The notes: generated from the letters alone by a model not told the origin. A DNA stretch of 64,000 nt from Ceratodon purpureus (GCA_014871385.1 CM026426.1:45556484-45620483), one strand, 5' to 3'. Shown: positions 24,600 to 35,504, numbered from the stretch's first letter. Numbers and translations are program-made.

Positions 24600-26700
24600 T
24601 CAAAACTGTATAAATTATCTTGTTTAGGTAACATGTTTAATTAGAAGATTTTTTTAATCTTTTTGACTTTAGAAATTGAGGTTGATGAAGAGAAGTACAT
24701 AGTTGAATATGTATATTTTTTCAAGTATTTATGTATATATGTATTTATCTATATATGTATATTTGTACATATGGATATATATTTCTATATATACTATACA
24801 TGTGTATAAAGTGTATTCATTTATATATTTATAGAAATATTTAAGTATATATGTAGCAATACATTTATTTTAAATTTCTTAGAGAATATATATATATATA
24901 AGTACACACAAATATTGCTACATCTAATATTCATATTAGATGAAGAGATAGATATGTTTTCAAAATATCAAACCACTGAAATGGTAATGTGAATATTTTT
25001 AATTATCGTGTTTATGCATCTTAGGTTCAATATTTCTATTCTTCTGCCATCGAAGCTAATATGTATGATGTACTTAAAATTTTATAAAAAATACTCTACG
25101 ATTAATGTTTTTTATCACTTGTTATGTTTTAGATCTCTTTCAATATTGAAAATGATGTTCATTTAAATCAGTACATGTGTGTGAATGAATAATTTTCTTT
25201 TTTTCTAGATAGATATATTTGTACATCTATATATAAATATATCTATCTATATATTTTTGTAGCTATATATATTTATTCTTTAATTTATGCATGTATATAT
25301 TTCACTATGAATAGTGTAGGTATATTATAATCTTCATTTTTTTAGAATATTTACATGTTTATATACACAAATATAAACTTTGTATTTGATTCAGATTATC
25401 TAAAGAGATAGATACGTTTTGAAATTATGAAATCAATGAGATTGTGTTATGATTCTTTTTAACTATTATGTATAGGTATATTCAGTTCATTATTTATAAT
25501 TTTAGGTCACAATTTTTTTTTAATGTTATTTAATTGTATGTGTGTTCCCACATCCTTTTTAAGGTAGACTGGATAGTTGTTGATGGTTTATTTATTTGGA
25601 TTCAAAGTAAAAATTTTAATGATCAGAAAAAGGCATGTACATATATGTATATAGATATTGCAATATTTAAAATCCGGCTTTCATTATGTAATATTGATAT
25701 TTCTTATATCAAATTGGCTGAACTGCAATATTTATATTTAAAGGAATTGCAAATTGGATATTATTTCACCATTTTATTTTTATTTATTTTAACGTGATTC
25801 GGTTGGTATGAAAGTGATAATTACATTTTTTTAAGAAGTTACTTTAAAGATAGACAATGCGGTGTTTAGACTCTACAATGTTAATTCCATAAGTATTGGT
25901 AAACCTGCTCTTTCTTGGTTTAAATAAGAATTACCATTAGGGACTTAATGACTCATATGGACTAGGCCAACCGTGTCACCCATTCGTAAGTCTAGTTTGG
26001 ATGGGGTGCGTCGTTGGCCAACTCTATGTGAGTTCCAATGAAAAACTAAACAGGATAGAAAAACTTTCTTCGTTTATTTTGGAGCAAAAATTAGATGTTT
26101 TTATTGCAATATTAAAAATCTTGCTTTATGTAATATTGGTATTGCATTTTGTATGTATTTGTTTTAACATGAATTGGTTAATGATAAAGTGATAATCACT
26201 TTATAAAAAAAGTTACTTTTAAGATAGAGAGTTCATTGTTTGAAAGAAATTTAAATGTTTAAAATTTAAATCGCATTTTGCAAACAAGATTTCTAGAATG
26301 CTATGTTTAAAATGTTAGTTACTACAAACAACTATGCAATTCATTGTTATAAGATATTTGACTTAAAATTTGAATAATTTAATAAAAAAAGAAGACATTT
26401 GGATTAGTCTAAATTTATGTTTTTACATTATTTTAATACTTTTGAACTTGTACAAATCTAAGTTAGGGAAGTACGTTATCAAATGATTGTATTATTTTCA
26501 ATGCATGTTTAAGAATTCCATTTAATCAAATTATTATAGACCAAACAGATATTATAAGACAAAATGTCATCGTATGATTTAATTCTTTAAATGGAATTTT
26601 GAATTGGAAATATACTTTAATTTGGAATAATATACTTCATATATGTACTTTAATATACTTTAATGTTATTTTTAAATTTTAATATAATATAATATATTTT
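24600..26700. other. AT-rich spacer with TATATATG/TATATA microsatellites
   Basis: Long runs of ATATATGTATAT-like sequence between about 24700 and 25300. Two fragments near 25600-25800 and 26000-26200 resemble each other (ATATTGCAATATTTAAAAT and TTATTGCAATATTAAAAAT, then TTATGTAATATTG). They may be copies of an unknown repeat. No gene is supported. Confidence 0.5.
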
Positions 26701-26886
26701 AAGTCGTCCCTTTCATAGTCATCACAGCTGGCGCCCGAGCAACCACACACATCCCATCAATGAAACTACTCAAAGACATCTTCAAAATTCCTATGCCTAC
26801 CATCAAAAACACCTTTAAAAATATAAATACCATTGCCATACAATACGCCATGTCTATCCTTCTCCACAAAAGAAGAATAAAAAACC

Positions 26887-27184
26887 TGTTAACTGGGGAT
26901 TTAAGGTAGTAGAATAGAGGGGCAGTAAAACTGTAGGGGGAGCAGTAAAACTGCAGTTACTGGGGGGGCAGTAAACTGTTAAGTTACTGTCCTGCCTTGT
27001 AGTAACTCTGTTGGATGAAAACTGCCTGTTTTGGATGAAAACTGCCAGATGGATGAAAACTGTCGGATGGATGAAATCCGGTGGTTGGATGAAGTCTGGT
27101 GGTCGGATGAAAACTGTTGGCAGTTAGGGTTTGGGGGGTGGCGGCTAGGGTTTTGGATGGGGTTGTGGGAGAGGGGGCTGCGAA

Positions 27185-27224
<40 letters not shown>

Positions 27225-27715
27225 CAGAGCTCTCAGATGGTAGTTTGTGTGTAGGACATGTTGTAGGACTGTAGGAGGATGCTGTTAGAGCAGTTTTCAG
27301 GACTCTGGGGGGTCCAGATAGTGATATCAGTAGGGAGCAGAATCATGTACGGATTTACAGTGAGTAAAGGGAAGGAATTGATTACATTGGGTGTAAATGT
27401 CTGAAATTGCAGTTATGAGTGCTTGAGGGACCAGGTTAGTGGATTCACCTGGTGGGTCCAGTAGATCTGGTGTTTAAATGAGTGGGTATTGTAGATCAGA
27501 CCAAGGAGAGTAGAAAAATGTATCAGATCTAGGAAAATACCATCAGGATTTGAGTAGATCTAAGTTGGCAGTTTCAGATCTAGGACCCGGATTTTGGACA
27601 GTTTCAGGGCAGTTTCAGGGCAGTTTCAGGGACAGTGCAGAATTTTTCGCAGGATTTCAGAGAGCTTTAGGACAGTATTCATTTTTGAAGGAGTAAGAAA
27701 AATATTCCTTTCACA
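26887..27715 (+). repeat. 5' LTR of the Gag-protease element
   Basis: 829 bp, TGTTAACTGG to CTTTCACA. It contains a (CT)n microsatellite at about 27190-27221 and an imperfect GGATGAAAACTG-type tandem repeat at 27013-27115. No good match to a standard tRNA 3' end was seen directly after it, so the primer site is unassigned. Confidence 0.9.
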
Positions 27716-28905
27716 AAAGCGACCATGCAACAGTTCAAACCATGTGGCTCTAGCTGCACACACCAGGACAGTACCAGATCCGTACTGTTCCAGGGGTGAC
27801 AGGTACAGTGGCGATCCAGGGTCTGGGGGGAGCAGATCTGACAGTTCCAGGGAGCAGATCTAACAGTTCCAGGGAGCAGATCTGACAGTACCAGGGAGCA
27901 GATCTGCACCAGTGGCAGTGGCAGTTACTGTGACCAGATCTGGAACAGTAAGAGTTTTTGAAGCAGTCATGGGAGGCGTTTCATTCGTGACACGAGGAGC
28001 AGTGCAGACAGGATCAGTTGGGACCAGTCAACAGCCAGCTGGAGAGGAGGCGCATCTCTGGAGCTGAGGGCAGCTCTACAGCAAAAGAGGGATAGTCAGC
28101 CAGGACCAGGTAAGTTGCTGTTTCCCACTGATTTGAGGTTGCATTGCAAGGAACAGTAGGCTGAATGTATGACCAGCAGTAAAAAACAGAGCAGTCAGTA
28201 AAAAATAGTCATAGATCTACTGTCTACGTAAATGGACAGACAGTAAAAATGTCGCAGTAAAAAATGAGGTAAAAAAACAGAGCAGTCAAAAAATCGCAGT
28301 AAAAAACGATGCAGTAAAAAATTAAGGTAAAAATGACGCTGTAAAAAAAAAATTTTAAAGTAAAAAGGTGGCAGTAAAAATGAACACCAGGAAAAAGGAA
28401 GGAAAGGAACCTAGGGACCAGTGATAGGAGTCTGGGAAGGAAACTGGACCTAAAAATCACTAGATCTAGGAAAAAACAGTCAAACTGGACCAGGACAGTG
28501 AAAAACTGGACCAGTTTCACTGAAAACTGTAAAGGCAGTACTGGAGGGTCCAGGACAGACCTTTTGTAAAACACTGTAAAACTGTATTGCTAAGAAATCT
28601 GGTATAATTCTAGACTAAGGATAACCTTGAAAACCTAAAAGGCAGTTAGGACCAACCTAAGTAGGAGCAGTAGCTACTGACAGATCCACAAAGGACCAGA
28701 CTGGGGTGGCAGACGGCTGTACTGACAGGGACCAGGAGTATGGAGGACTAGTACCGGCAGGGACCAGAGGAGGACTGGGACAGAGATCCACAGTACCTAC
28801 CCAAGAGATCACCTGGAAGGGCAGACTCGACTTACTGGAGGAGCAGACAGACCAGAAGACCACCAGCAGGAAGGACCAGGAGGGAGGAGCAGTAACTGCC
28901 CTATC
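27716..28905 (+). other. Leader of the Gag-protease element
   Basis: About 1.2 kb without a long ORF in the Gag frame. It holds a 22-bp tandem repeat (GAGCAGATCTGACAGTTCCAGG, about three and a half units at 27829-27905). It also holds a field of CAGTAAAAA words (28165-28390) and a strong donor-like CCAG|GTAAGT at 28106-28115, which could allow splicing of the leader. GGACCAG words are frequent here as in the coding part. Confidence 0.6.
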
Positions 28906-30312
28906 ATGGAAGGCGACTACCAAGGATGGGACAAGGAAGAGTTGGCTAGAAGACAGGCAGCAGAGAGGCTGGCCAGATACGAGCTCAGGGAGCAGCAGAG
29001 AGCAGCAGTTGAACCAGGCAGGATCATGGGGGGGCAGCCCAGTTCTGAGGAGAGCATTGCCAAAGGAAAGACCAGGGACTTGATTGACATGGACCTGGTG
29101 GGTGAAAATTCAAGCCAGGAGACACTGCTTGGAGTAAGCAGGAGGACCGGATCAGCCAAGGGCGAACCTGGTCCCAGTTTCAAGAACTGGCAGGAGGATG
29201 AAGAAATCAGGAAGTATGATGGCACAATGCCATCACCAAGGACCAGCAGAAGGGAGTTTCCAAGACCAGGAGGTGGAGACGTCCATCACAGTTGGAATCC
29301 TCAACTGGAGACAACAGTAGCATACGACCAGTTTCAAGAGGAGCAGAGGAGAAACACCAGCCGACCTAATACACCAAGACCAGGAATACAGACACCAGGA
29401 GACTTGGGGGAGACGCTAGAGACACTGAGGAAGAAACTGGACCAGGTCAGGAGTGAAGACACGGCCTCGGGAGAGGCAGTACCCAATTCAGACCCGACCA
29501 GGACCAGCAGACAGGGACAGCAGACCACCAGGAAGCAGACAGTCCAGTTCGTCCAGGACCAGTTCCAAGGACCAGAGCAGGATGAAGAAGAAGAAGATAG
29601 GAGACAGCTGGAGCAGATTAAGGCTAGGCAGCAGGCCAAGAGGCAGGCAGAGCAGGCCAGAAGGGACCAGCAGACCATGGAAGAGGTGTACAGACACCAG
29701 ATGGAGGAGCTAGGACAAGCCACCAGGTTCAAGGAAACCATGCAGGCTTGGGAGCAGAAGAACAGGGAAGAAATTCAAATGAAGGAAGCCATGAGGCTAT
29801 GGCAGGAGACCAAGAGGATAGAGGAGCAGGACCAGGAGAGACAGAGGCAGGAAGCCCTTAGATCCTGGCAGGAGGCTCAAAGGAGGGAAGAAATCAAGCA
29901 GGCAGCAGAGAAGCAGGAGGCCATGCAGCAGGACCTGCTACGCCAGGAGGCCATGCGTCTATGGCAGGAGGCCCAGAGATTGGAGGACCAGAAGAAAAAG
30001 GAGGAGGAGAGACAAGAAGCAACCCGCCAGTCTACCATGTACAGGTGGCAGGAGGTGTTGAGGGAGGAAAGTCAGAAATTACAGGCCCAGCAGAAGGACA
30101 TGTGGCCAGGATATGAACAATGTGAGGTACCAGGTGGAAGATCGGGTCCAGCAAAATCAGCAGAAGTGATGGGGGTACCGGTACCAGCAACTGCTATACC
30201 CAAAGGACCAGCACAGAGCCATTTCCATCACCAGACAAGACCAGCAGGTCCATTGGGAAGAGGAGGAACATCATCAACCTATGTGGACCACCTGACTGGT
30301 GATCTATACTAG
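28906..30312 (+). CDS. Gln/Glu/Arg-rich coiled-coil N-terminal part of the Gag polyprotein
   Basis: 468 codons from ATG 28906 to TAG 30310-30312. The first ~220 residues are polar and disordered-looking. Residues about 230-400 form a long Gln/Glu/Arg/Lys coiled coil with repeated AMRLWQE and WQEAQR units. No enzymatic motif is seen. The following codons stay in the same frame as the Gag ORF, so this is likely the front of one polyprotein. TAG here follows CTA TAC and precedes CCA, and is one transition from CAG. Confidence 0.65.
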   Translation: MEGDYQGWDKEELARRQAAERLARYELREQQRAAVEPGRIMGGQPSSEESIAKGKTRDLIDMDLVGENSSQETLLGVSRRTGSAKGEPGPSFKNWQEDEEIRKYDGTMPSPRTSRREFPRPGGGDVHHSWNPQLETTVAYDQFQEEQRRNTSRPNTPRPGIQTPGDLGETLETLRKKLDQVRSEDTASGEAVPNSDPTRTSRQGQQTTRKQTVQFVQDQFQGPEQDEEEEDRRQLEQIKARQQAKRQAEQARRDQQTMEEVYRHQMEELGQATRFKETMQAWEQKNREEIQMKEAMRLWQETKRIEEQDQERQRQEALRSWQEAQRREEIKQAAEKQEAMQQDLLRQEAMRLWQEAQRLEDQKKKEEERQEATRQSTMYRWQEVLREESQKLQAQQKDMWPGYEQCEVPGGRSGPAKSAEVMGVPVPATAIPKGPAQSHFHHQTRPAGPLGRGGTSSTYVDHLTGDLY

Positions 30313-30330
30313 CCAGAGGCACCCCAGTTA

Positions 30331-33300
30331 GTGTACTGGCCAGGTGGGGGAGCAGAGGTGGGAGCAGGAGCCACCAATCCAGGGACAGGATTCCGAAGAC
30401 CAGCAGAGGCAGTTGGAGGAACATCATATGGGTCCAGACCACCAGTGGGGGGTGGAGTACCAGTGGCAACAGCAGCCAGCAGTTATCCAGACCGGCCGGT
30501 ACCACCAGTCTACCCACCAGTTGGAAGGCCAGGTATACCTCCAGTATACCCACCAGATGGAAGGCCAGGTATACTACCAGTATACCCACCAGATCGAAGG
30601 CCAGGTATAGGACCAGTGTACCCACCAGTTGGAGGACCAGTGTACCCAGCAGTTGGAGGACCAGTCTACCCAGCAGTTGGAGGACCGGTATACCCACCAG
30701 CTATAGGACCAGTATACCCACCAGCTACAGGACCAGGCTACCCACCACCTACAGGACCGGGCTACCCACCAGCTACAGGACCAGTATACCCACCAGTTGG
30801 AGGACCAGTCGGACTACCAGCATCAGGACCAGTAAGTATGGCACATAGGAAGCCACTGCCATACTCCAAGTACAAAGAAGGTACAAATCCTGATGCTCAT
30901 ATTCGTCAGTTTGAGCGCACTTTGTGGCACAATGGGGAAACTGATGAGCAGGTTATCATTAACCTGATGGGTACCACCTTACTGGATAAGGTCGGGGCCT
31001 GGTATGAGAATTTTCTGGAGAGTCACCTCTACTGCTCATGGGAAGAAGTCAAGGCAGCCTTCAGAAGAAGGTATAGGGACCAGACAACTGATGAAGCAGT
31101 TTACAGGGAGCTGAAGTCTTTCAAGCAGGCAGATAGGGAGAAGGTGCAGGATTACTATGACAGGTTTATGACCCTGATCAAGTGTCTGCAGTCAGACCCT
31201 GGAGAAGGATTTCGAATTACAAATTTCAGGGCAGGTTTGCTGGAGTACATCAAGATTACGACCAGTATTGCACCAGTCAAGACCTTGACAGAGTTGGTGG
31301 ATGCTGCTCTGAGGTGTGAAGAAAACTGCACCGATTCAAGTGGCAAGCCAACCAAGATTGAAGTCAAGAAAGTGGAGACCACCAGTAAGCCAGCGACTGT
31401 GACCAGGAAGGAACCAGGTCAGGATGCTCCTAGGCGAATCTGTGGCACATGCAAGAAACTGGGCCATGAAGATCGTGACTGCTGGTACAACCCAGCAAAC
31501 CAGAGGGGACCAGGTGTTGACAAAGATGGAGATGTACCAGTAGGAGTGAATGTGGTGTCTGCTCAGAAGCCTGCTGCAGTCTACACTCCTGGATACCAGA
31601 GGTCACCAAACACCAAAGCAGGTAATGGCCAGCAGGGAAGTTATGGTGACAAGCCAGAATGTTGTTATTTGTGTGGTGGATCAGGGCACAGGAGCTGGAA
31701 CTGCCCTCTGAAGGCCCAGTGGGACCAGTTTCGGGCACAAGGGGACCAGTTTCGGGCACAAGGGGACCAGTTCCGAGTACAAGGGGACCAGTTTCGAGCA
31801 CAAGGGGACCAGTTTCGAGCACAAGGGGACCAATTTCGAGCAGAAGGGGACCAGGCAATGAAGAAGCAGGACCACCATGTGACGAATGTGGAAATTGAAT
31901 GGCTGGATGAGCCACAGGACCCAGTGGACGTGGCCAGTATGACCAGGGCCCAAACGAAGAAGGCAGGATTACCTCCGATTAAAGACCAGTCCAAGGAACC
32001 AGAACCAAGGAAGGTCCAGACTAAGGAAGATGAACGGCTCAGGGATTCTATGCTAGAAGCTTTGAAAGAGATTCAGCTCAAGGAGGAGCAGGAGGCCAGA
32101 GCAGCAGAGCAGAGCAAGACTGTTCACTTACCTGAAGCTCAGGAGATGGCTGAAGCAGAGATACAAGACAGTGAGTGGGCAGCATTTCCAGATTCTGACG
32201 TCTTCAATTACAGCTTAAAGACTGCTCAACAGGGACCAGGAATACCTGCAGGGACCAGTACAAGGGAGGACAGGAAGGGACCAGGAGTACCTGCAGGGAC
32301 CAGTACAAGGGCGGACCAGGAGCAGTATTATGCAAACCTGGTGGGCAGGAGGATATTGGCCGGTCCAGTCACTGTGCCTTTGGGTCAGCTGCTACAGCTG
32401 GCACCAAACATGACTGATATTGTCAAGGCTCATGTATTTCCGGAGTTAAGGGCCAGTAAGGATTCTGGTCAAGGAGAAACGGCTGGGGTGGAGCAGATGA
32501 CTAGAACAGCAGGTCAACCATGTCTGATACCCAGCTTGGCAGTAGATGTTGATACAGAATTGCCTATGTTAACTGTACAGATTGGCAACGGGACCCTGGA
32601 CAAGGTATTGCTGGACGGTGGATCTGGTGTCAATCTCATTACTGAAGAGGAGCAGAAGCGTTTAGGACTGAAGGACCCACAACCTGCTCCCTACAGATTG
32701 AGGATGGCAGACCAGACAGTGGTGGAACCGGTAGGTATAATCAGAAATGTTAAGGTACACATCCATAGCATTCCTTTTCTGATTACACTCACCGTCATCA
32801 AGAATAAGGAAGTGAATGAAGAGTATAGCATGCTGTTAGGTCGTCCTTGGTTGATCGATGCAAAAGTCAATCATGACTGGGGTAGAAATCTGGTCACAAT
32901 TCGAGGCAACGGGACAGTCAAGACAGTTTCAGTGAGCCAGAAGAAGGGGTCTGGACTAGATTTACCTGAGGTACTGGTCTGCTACAACCTTACTGAAGGA
33001 CTCATAGATGAAGAGGAGGAACGTTGGCTGACCACCAAGCAGGATGTACTGGTTGTTGAGACAGTAGCACTGCCCCAAAAATATGGAGACCAGGAGCCGG
33101 TGGCAGGAGCAGAAAGGGCCTATCTGGACCAGTTTTTGACAACCATACCAGAGTACTCGACCAAGGGACTGGTCGAACAGCAAAAGGGGGATAGTGGGCA
33201 AGTAGGCCAGGAAGGGACCAGTTTGTGTGACCAAGCAGGACAGGAAGGGACCAGTTCGGGTGACCAGGACAGCACCAGCACCAGACAGCGACATACACCA

Positions 33301-34026
33301 GGAGCAGAGGACCAGGACGGCAGACGCACTAAGGACCAGGGAGAAGACCAAGACCAGCAGAACAAGACAAGAGGGGACCAGGGAGAAGACCAAGACCAGC
33401 AGAACAAGACAAGAGGGGACCAGGGAGAAGACCAAGACCAGCAGAACAAGACAAGAGGGGACCAGGGAGAAGACCAAGACCAGCAGAACAAGAGAAGAGA
33501 GGACCTGGAGGCAGACCAAGACAGTGCAGGCCTTAAGGACCAGGACCAAGACCAGGACAACAATTTTTTCAAGGATCAGGAAGCAGACCAAGATGAGCGG
33601 AGCAGGAATAGACAGGACCAGGACAGCAAAAATGAAGAGGGACAGAACAAAGATCAGAAGCAGCAGAACAGGTGGGAAGAGGGCCAGAGTTCAGAAAAAA
33701 GATATGAGGGCGAAATAGAGGAAAAAATAATAGAAAAAAGAGAAAAAAAATATGAAGTAATCAAAAAAGGAGCAGGAGAGAAAGGAAGGAAGCAGCTAGC
33801 AGTATTGTGCGGGGTAGTGGGAATCAGCCCTCTAAAACATGAACAAGATATAGGACAGCAGGACGAGCTCTGTGAGCCAAGAGGAGGAGGCAGCCAAGGT
33901 TATAGTAGGAGCAGTTGCCAAGGCAGAGAACAGCAAGAGCTTGGAGACCAGGAGCAAGAGCTTGAAGACCAGAAGAATGAGGTTGGAGACCAAGAAGATG
34001 AGGCAGCAGCCAAGATAGAGGACTAG
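30331..34026 (+). CDS. gag-pr: Gag with zinc knuckles and aspartic protease
   Basis: Codes for 1,231 residues; the first codon counted (GTG 30331) simply follows the TAG at 30310 in the same frame. Residues ~50-170 are tandem VYPP-x2-GP repeats. A Retrotrans_gag-type domain lies at ~176-340 (HIRQFERTLW, TLLDKVGAWYENFL). The first zinc knuckle, CGTCKKLGHEDRDC, is at ~371 and the second, CYLCGGSGHRSWNC, at ~445. DQFRAQG repeats follow at ~464-510. The protease has LLDGGSGVNLI at ~760-770, then LRMADQ and LLGRPWL. Near 33342-33509 are four 42-bp units encoding GEDQDQQNKTRGDQ, then a charged Lys/Glu tail. The frame ends at TAG 34024-34026, where GAC TAG AAG replaces a probable GAC CAG AAG. Confidence 0.82.
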   Translation: MYWPGGGAEVGAGATNPGTGFRRPAEAVGGTSYGSRPPVGGGVPVATAASSYPDRPVPPVYPPVGRPGIPPVYPPDGRPGILPVYPPDRRPGIGPVYPPVGGPVYPAVGGPVYPAVGGPVYPPAIGPVYPPATGPGYPPPTGPGYPPATGPVYPPVGGPVGLPASGPVSMAHRKPLPYSKYKEGTNPDAHIRQFERTLWHNGETDEQVIINLMGTTLLDKVGAWYENFLESHLYCSWEEVKAAFRRRYRDQTTDEAVYRELKSFKQADREKVQDYYDRFMTLIKCLQSDPGEGFRITNFRAGLLEYIKITTSIAPVKTLTELVDAALRCEENCTDSSGKPTKIEVKKVETTSKPATVTRKEPGQDAPRRICGTCKKLGHEDRDCWYNPANQRGPGVDKDGDVPVGVNVVSAQKPAAVYTPGYQRSPNTKAGNGQQGSYGDKPECCYLCGGSGHRSWNCPLKAQWDQFRAQGDQFRAQGDQFRVQGDQFRAQGDQFRAQGDQFRAEGDQAMKKQDHHVTNVEIEWLDEPQDPVDVASMTRAQTKKAGLPPIKDQSKEPEPRKVQTKEDERLRDSMLEALKEIQLKEEQEARAAEQSKTVHLPEAQEMAEAEIQDSEWAAFPDSDVFNYSLKTAQQGPGIPAGTSTREDRKGPGVPAGTSTRADQEQYYANLVGRRILAGPVTVPLGQLLQLAPNMTDIVKAHVFPELRASKDSGQGETAGVEQMTRTAGQPCLIPSLAVDVDTELPMLTVQIGNGTLDKVLLDGGSGVNLITEEEQKRLGLKDPQPAPYRLRMADQTVVEPVGIIRNVKVHIHSIPFLITLTVIKNKEVNEEYSMLLGRPWLIDAKVNHDWGRNLVTIRGNGTVKTVSVSQKKGSGLDLPEVLVCYNLTEGLIDEEEERWLTTKQDVLVVETVALPQKYGDQEPVAGAERAYLDQFLTTIPEYSTKGLVEQQKGDSGQVGQEGTSLCDQAGQEGTSSGDQDSTSTRQRHTPGAEDQDGRRTKDQGEDQDQQNKTRGDQGEDQDQQNKTRGDQGEDQDQQNKTRGDQGEDQDQQNKRREDLEADQDSAGLKDQDQDQDNNFFKDQEADQDERSRNRQDQDSKNEEGQNKDQKQQNRWEEGQSSEKRYEGEIEEKIIEKREKKYEVIKKGAGEKGRKQLAVLCGVVGISPLKHEQDIGQQDELCEPRGGGSQGYSRSSCQGREQQELGDQEQELEDQKNEVGDQEDEAAAKIED
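31721..31857 (+). repeat. 21-bp coding tandem repeat (DQFRAQG)
   Basis: Six to seven units of GGGGACCAGTTTCGAGCACAA-like sequence just after the second zinc knuckle. Minor variants (DQFRVQG, DQFRAEG) show independent drift. It may alter spacing between the nucleocapsid-like and protease parts. Confidence 0.85.
33342..33509 (+). repeat. 42-bp coding tandem repeat (GEDQDQQNKTRGDQ)
   Basis: Four nearly identical 14-codon units in the acidic/Gln-rich tail after the protease. Near identity implies recent expansion or ongoing homogenisation. Confidence 0.85.
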
Positions 34027-34086
34027 AAGAACGGGAGTCTGGAGAAGGACCAGAAGGACACCAGTCCAAATGACCAGGAAAAGAGA

Positions 34087-35361
34087 GTGGATAGGTTGGA
34101 CCAGGAAAACAGGGACCAGCCAAGGTGGACCAAAGATGGAGGAGGTGAGAAAAATAAAAAAGAGAAAAATGAAGGAACAGACCAAGAGAAATGGGACCAG
34201 CAAGAGGTAGAACAAGAGCAGCAAAGATCCAAAGACCAGGCTAGGATGCCACAGGAATCTAGAAGAGGACATCAAGGGAGGAGGATGCGGGGCCAGGTGA
34301 GCAGTCCAGTACTGATCTCCAGTAGTCCAGAGTTGGTATTAGTATCGACACCCACCAGGGAGCAGCGAGTTTCAGAGGGCCAGCACCAGGACCAGTACGA
34401 GGACCAGCCCCAGGACCGGCCTCAGGACCAGTACCAGGACCAGCCCCAGGAGCAGGCTCAGGAGCAGCACCAGGACCAGGTACAGGAGCAGGATCCCATG
34501 GACCACCAGGAGGAGCCAGTTGTGGATTTTCCCACAGGCTCGGTAGGGACCAGGATTCAGCCAGGACCAGCAGGGCTGGGGGACCAGGAGGATATCACCA
34601 AGGAGGTGGACCAGTTGGTCCAGCAGTTGCAGGTGGCATTGGCCCAAGCATCTCGGGTGCAGATGTTACAGGGGCAGGAGGACAGGTCTCGACCGACTTA
34701 CCAAGTGTTGTTGACCACCAGACAGGCCCAGGAGGAGCAGATTCAGCAGTTGACCGACCAGCTGCAGCAGGCCCAGCATCAGCTGGTAGTACTCCAGGAG
34801 GACCACGACAGGGAGAGGCAGACTTGGGTGGATCAGGGGGTCCAGGCAGAGGCAGTCAGGGCCCGGAGATTGGAGTTGGAGGCCAGGACCTGTGCCAGGT
34901 TCAGGGACTTTGATCGGCTGGCCAGAGAGAACCAGCAGCTGAGGCAGAGGGTGGAGTTGGCTGAGGCCAGTTCTACTCAGGCTTCTAGGGGGTTGACCAG
35001 GCATCTGCTGTCTACCACCAAGAAGCAGGTACTCGACCAGATTCAGGCCTATTCAGAGGACCAGGCCAGGTACTCCAGGTATTTGATGAGGTTTGCTGAG
35101 GCTTACCCATCTTTTGTGTACTGGTCTGAGGATGACCAGGATGAGGGGGACCAGGAGATGCCTGATGGGGGGCAGTTTGCGGATGATGGAGGGGCTTCCA
35201 GCAGTGGCCTGGGGACCACTTCTGGTATTGGATCCGAGTCAGGTGATGGACCAGCAGGTACCACTCCTACTCTACCACGAGTACCAGCACCACCAGGACC
35301 AGAGGCAGCACCAGCGGGACCAGCATCAGCAGCAGGAGGGGCGGCACCAGTTAGTGGCTAG
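34087..35361 (+). CDS. C-terminal Gln-rich coiled-coil region of the same frame
   Basis: 424 codons in the frame of the preceding ORF, separated only by TAG 34024-34026 and 20 sense codons, and ending at TAG 35359-35361. Content: PQDQ/QEQ-type repeats (~34390-34500); a coiled coil with Leu heptads (~34590-35080, for example QLTDQLQQAQHQLVVLQ); then a Pro/Ala/Gly-rich tail. The slot where Pol would sit in an autonomous element is filled by this structural-looking region. No RT, RNase H or integrase motif is present. Confidence 0.65.
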   Translation: MDRLDQENRDQPRWTKDGGGEKNKKEKNEGTDQEKWDQQEVEQEQQRSKDQARMPQESRRGHQGRRMRGQVSSPVLISSSPELVLVSTPTREQRVSEGQHQDQYEDQPQDRPQDQYQDQPQEQAQEQHQDQVQEQDPMDHQEEPVVDFPTGSVGTRIQPGPAGLGDQEDITKEVDQLVQQLQVALAQASRVQMLQGQEDRSRPTYQVLLTTRQAQEEQIQQLTDQLQQAQHQLVVLQEDHDRERQTWVDQGVQAEAVRARRLELEARTCARFRDFDRLARENQQLRQRVELAEASSTQASRGLTRHLLSTTKKQVLDQIQAYSEDQARYSRYLMRFAEAYPSFVYWSEDDQDEGDQEMPDGGQFADDGGASSSGLGTTSGIGSESGDGPAGTTPTLPRVPAPPGPEAAPAGPASAAGGAAPVSG

Positions 35362-35490
35362 GCAGTAGATGTAGGCCAGGTTACTGGTAAGACCAGTAGT
35401 ATGTCTTCTTTTTTTGATTTTTTTGATACCTTAGTTTTTTTGGTTAACCCCATAAAACTTAAAACCGAGCATCTGAGGGCAGATGCAGAC

Positions 35491-35504
35491 TAAAAGGGGG
35501 ATAA
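35491..35504 (+). promoter_or_regulatory. Polypurine tract before the 3' LTR
   Basis: TAAAAGGGGGATAA directly abuts the TGTTAAC start of the 3' LTR. This is the usual position and composition for plus-strand primer generation. Confidence 0.8.

Noticed and set aside
27716..27760. Primer-binding site of the Gag-protease element
   Set aside because: Sequence after the 5' LTR (AAAAGCGACCATGCAACAG) does not match any standard tRNA 3' end I can recall, so none is assigned.
29334..29741. Minus-strand open frames opposite the Gag-protease element (also 31430-31994 and 32962-33591)
   Set aside because: They are mirror images of the CAG/GACCAG-rich coding repeats, giving Leu/Val/Trp/Ser-rich low-complexity proteins with no domain.
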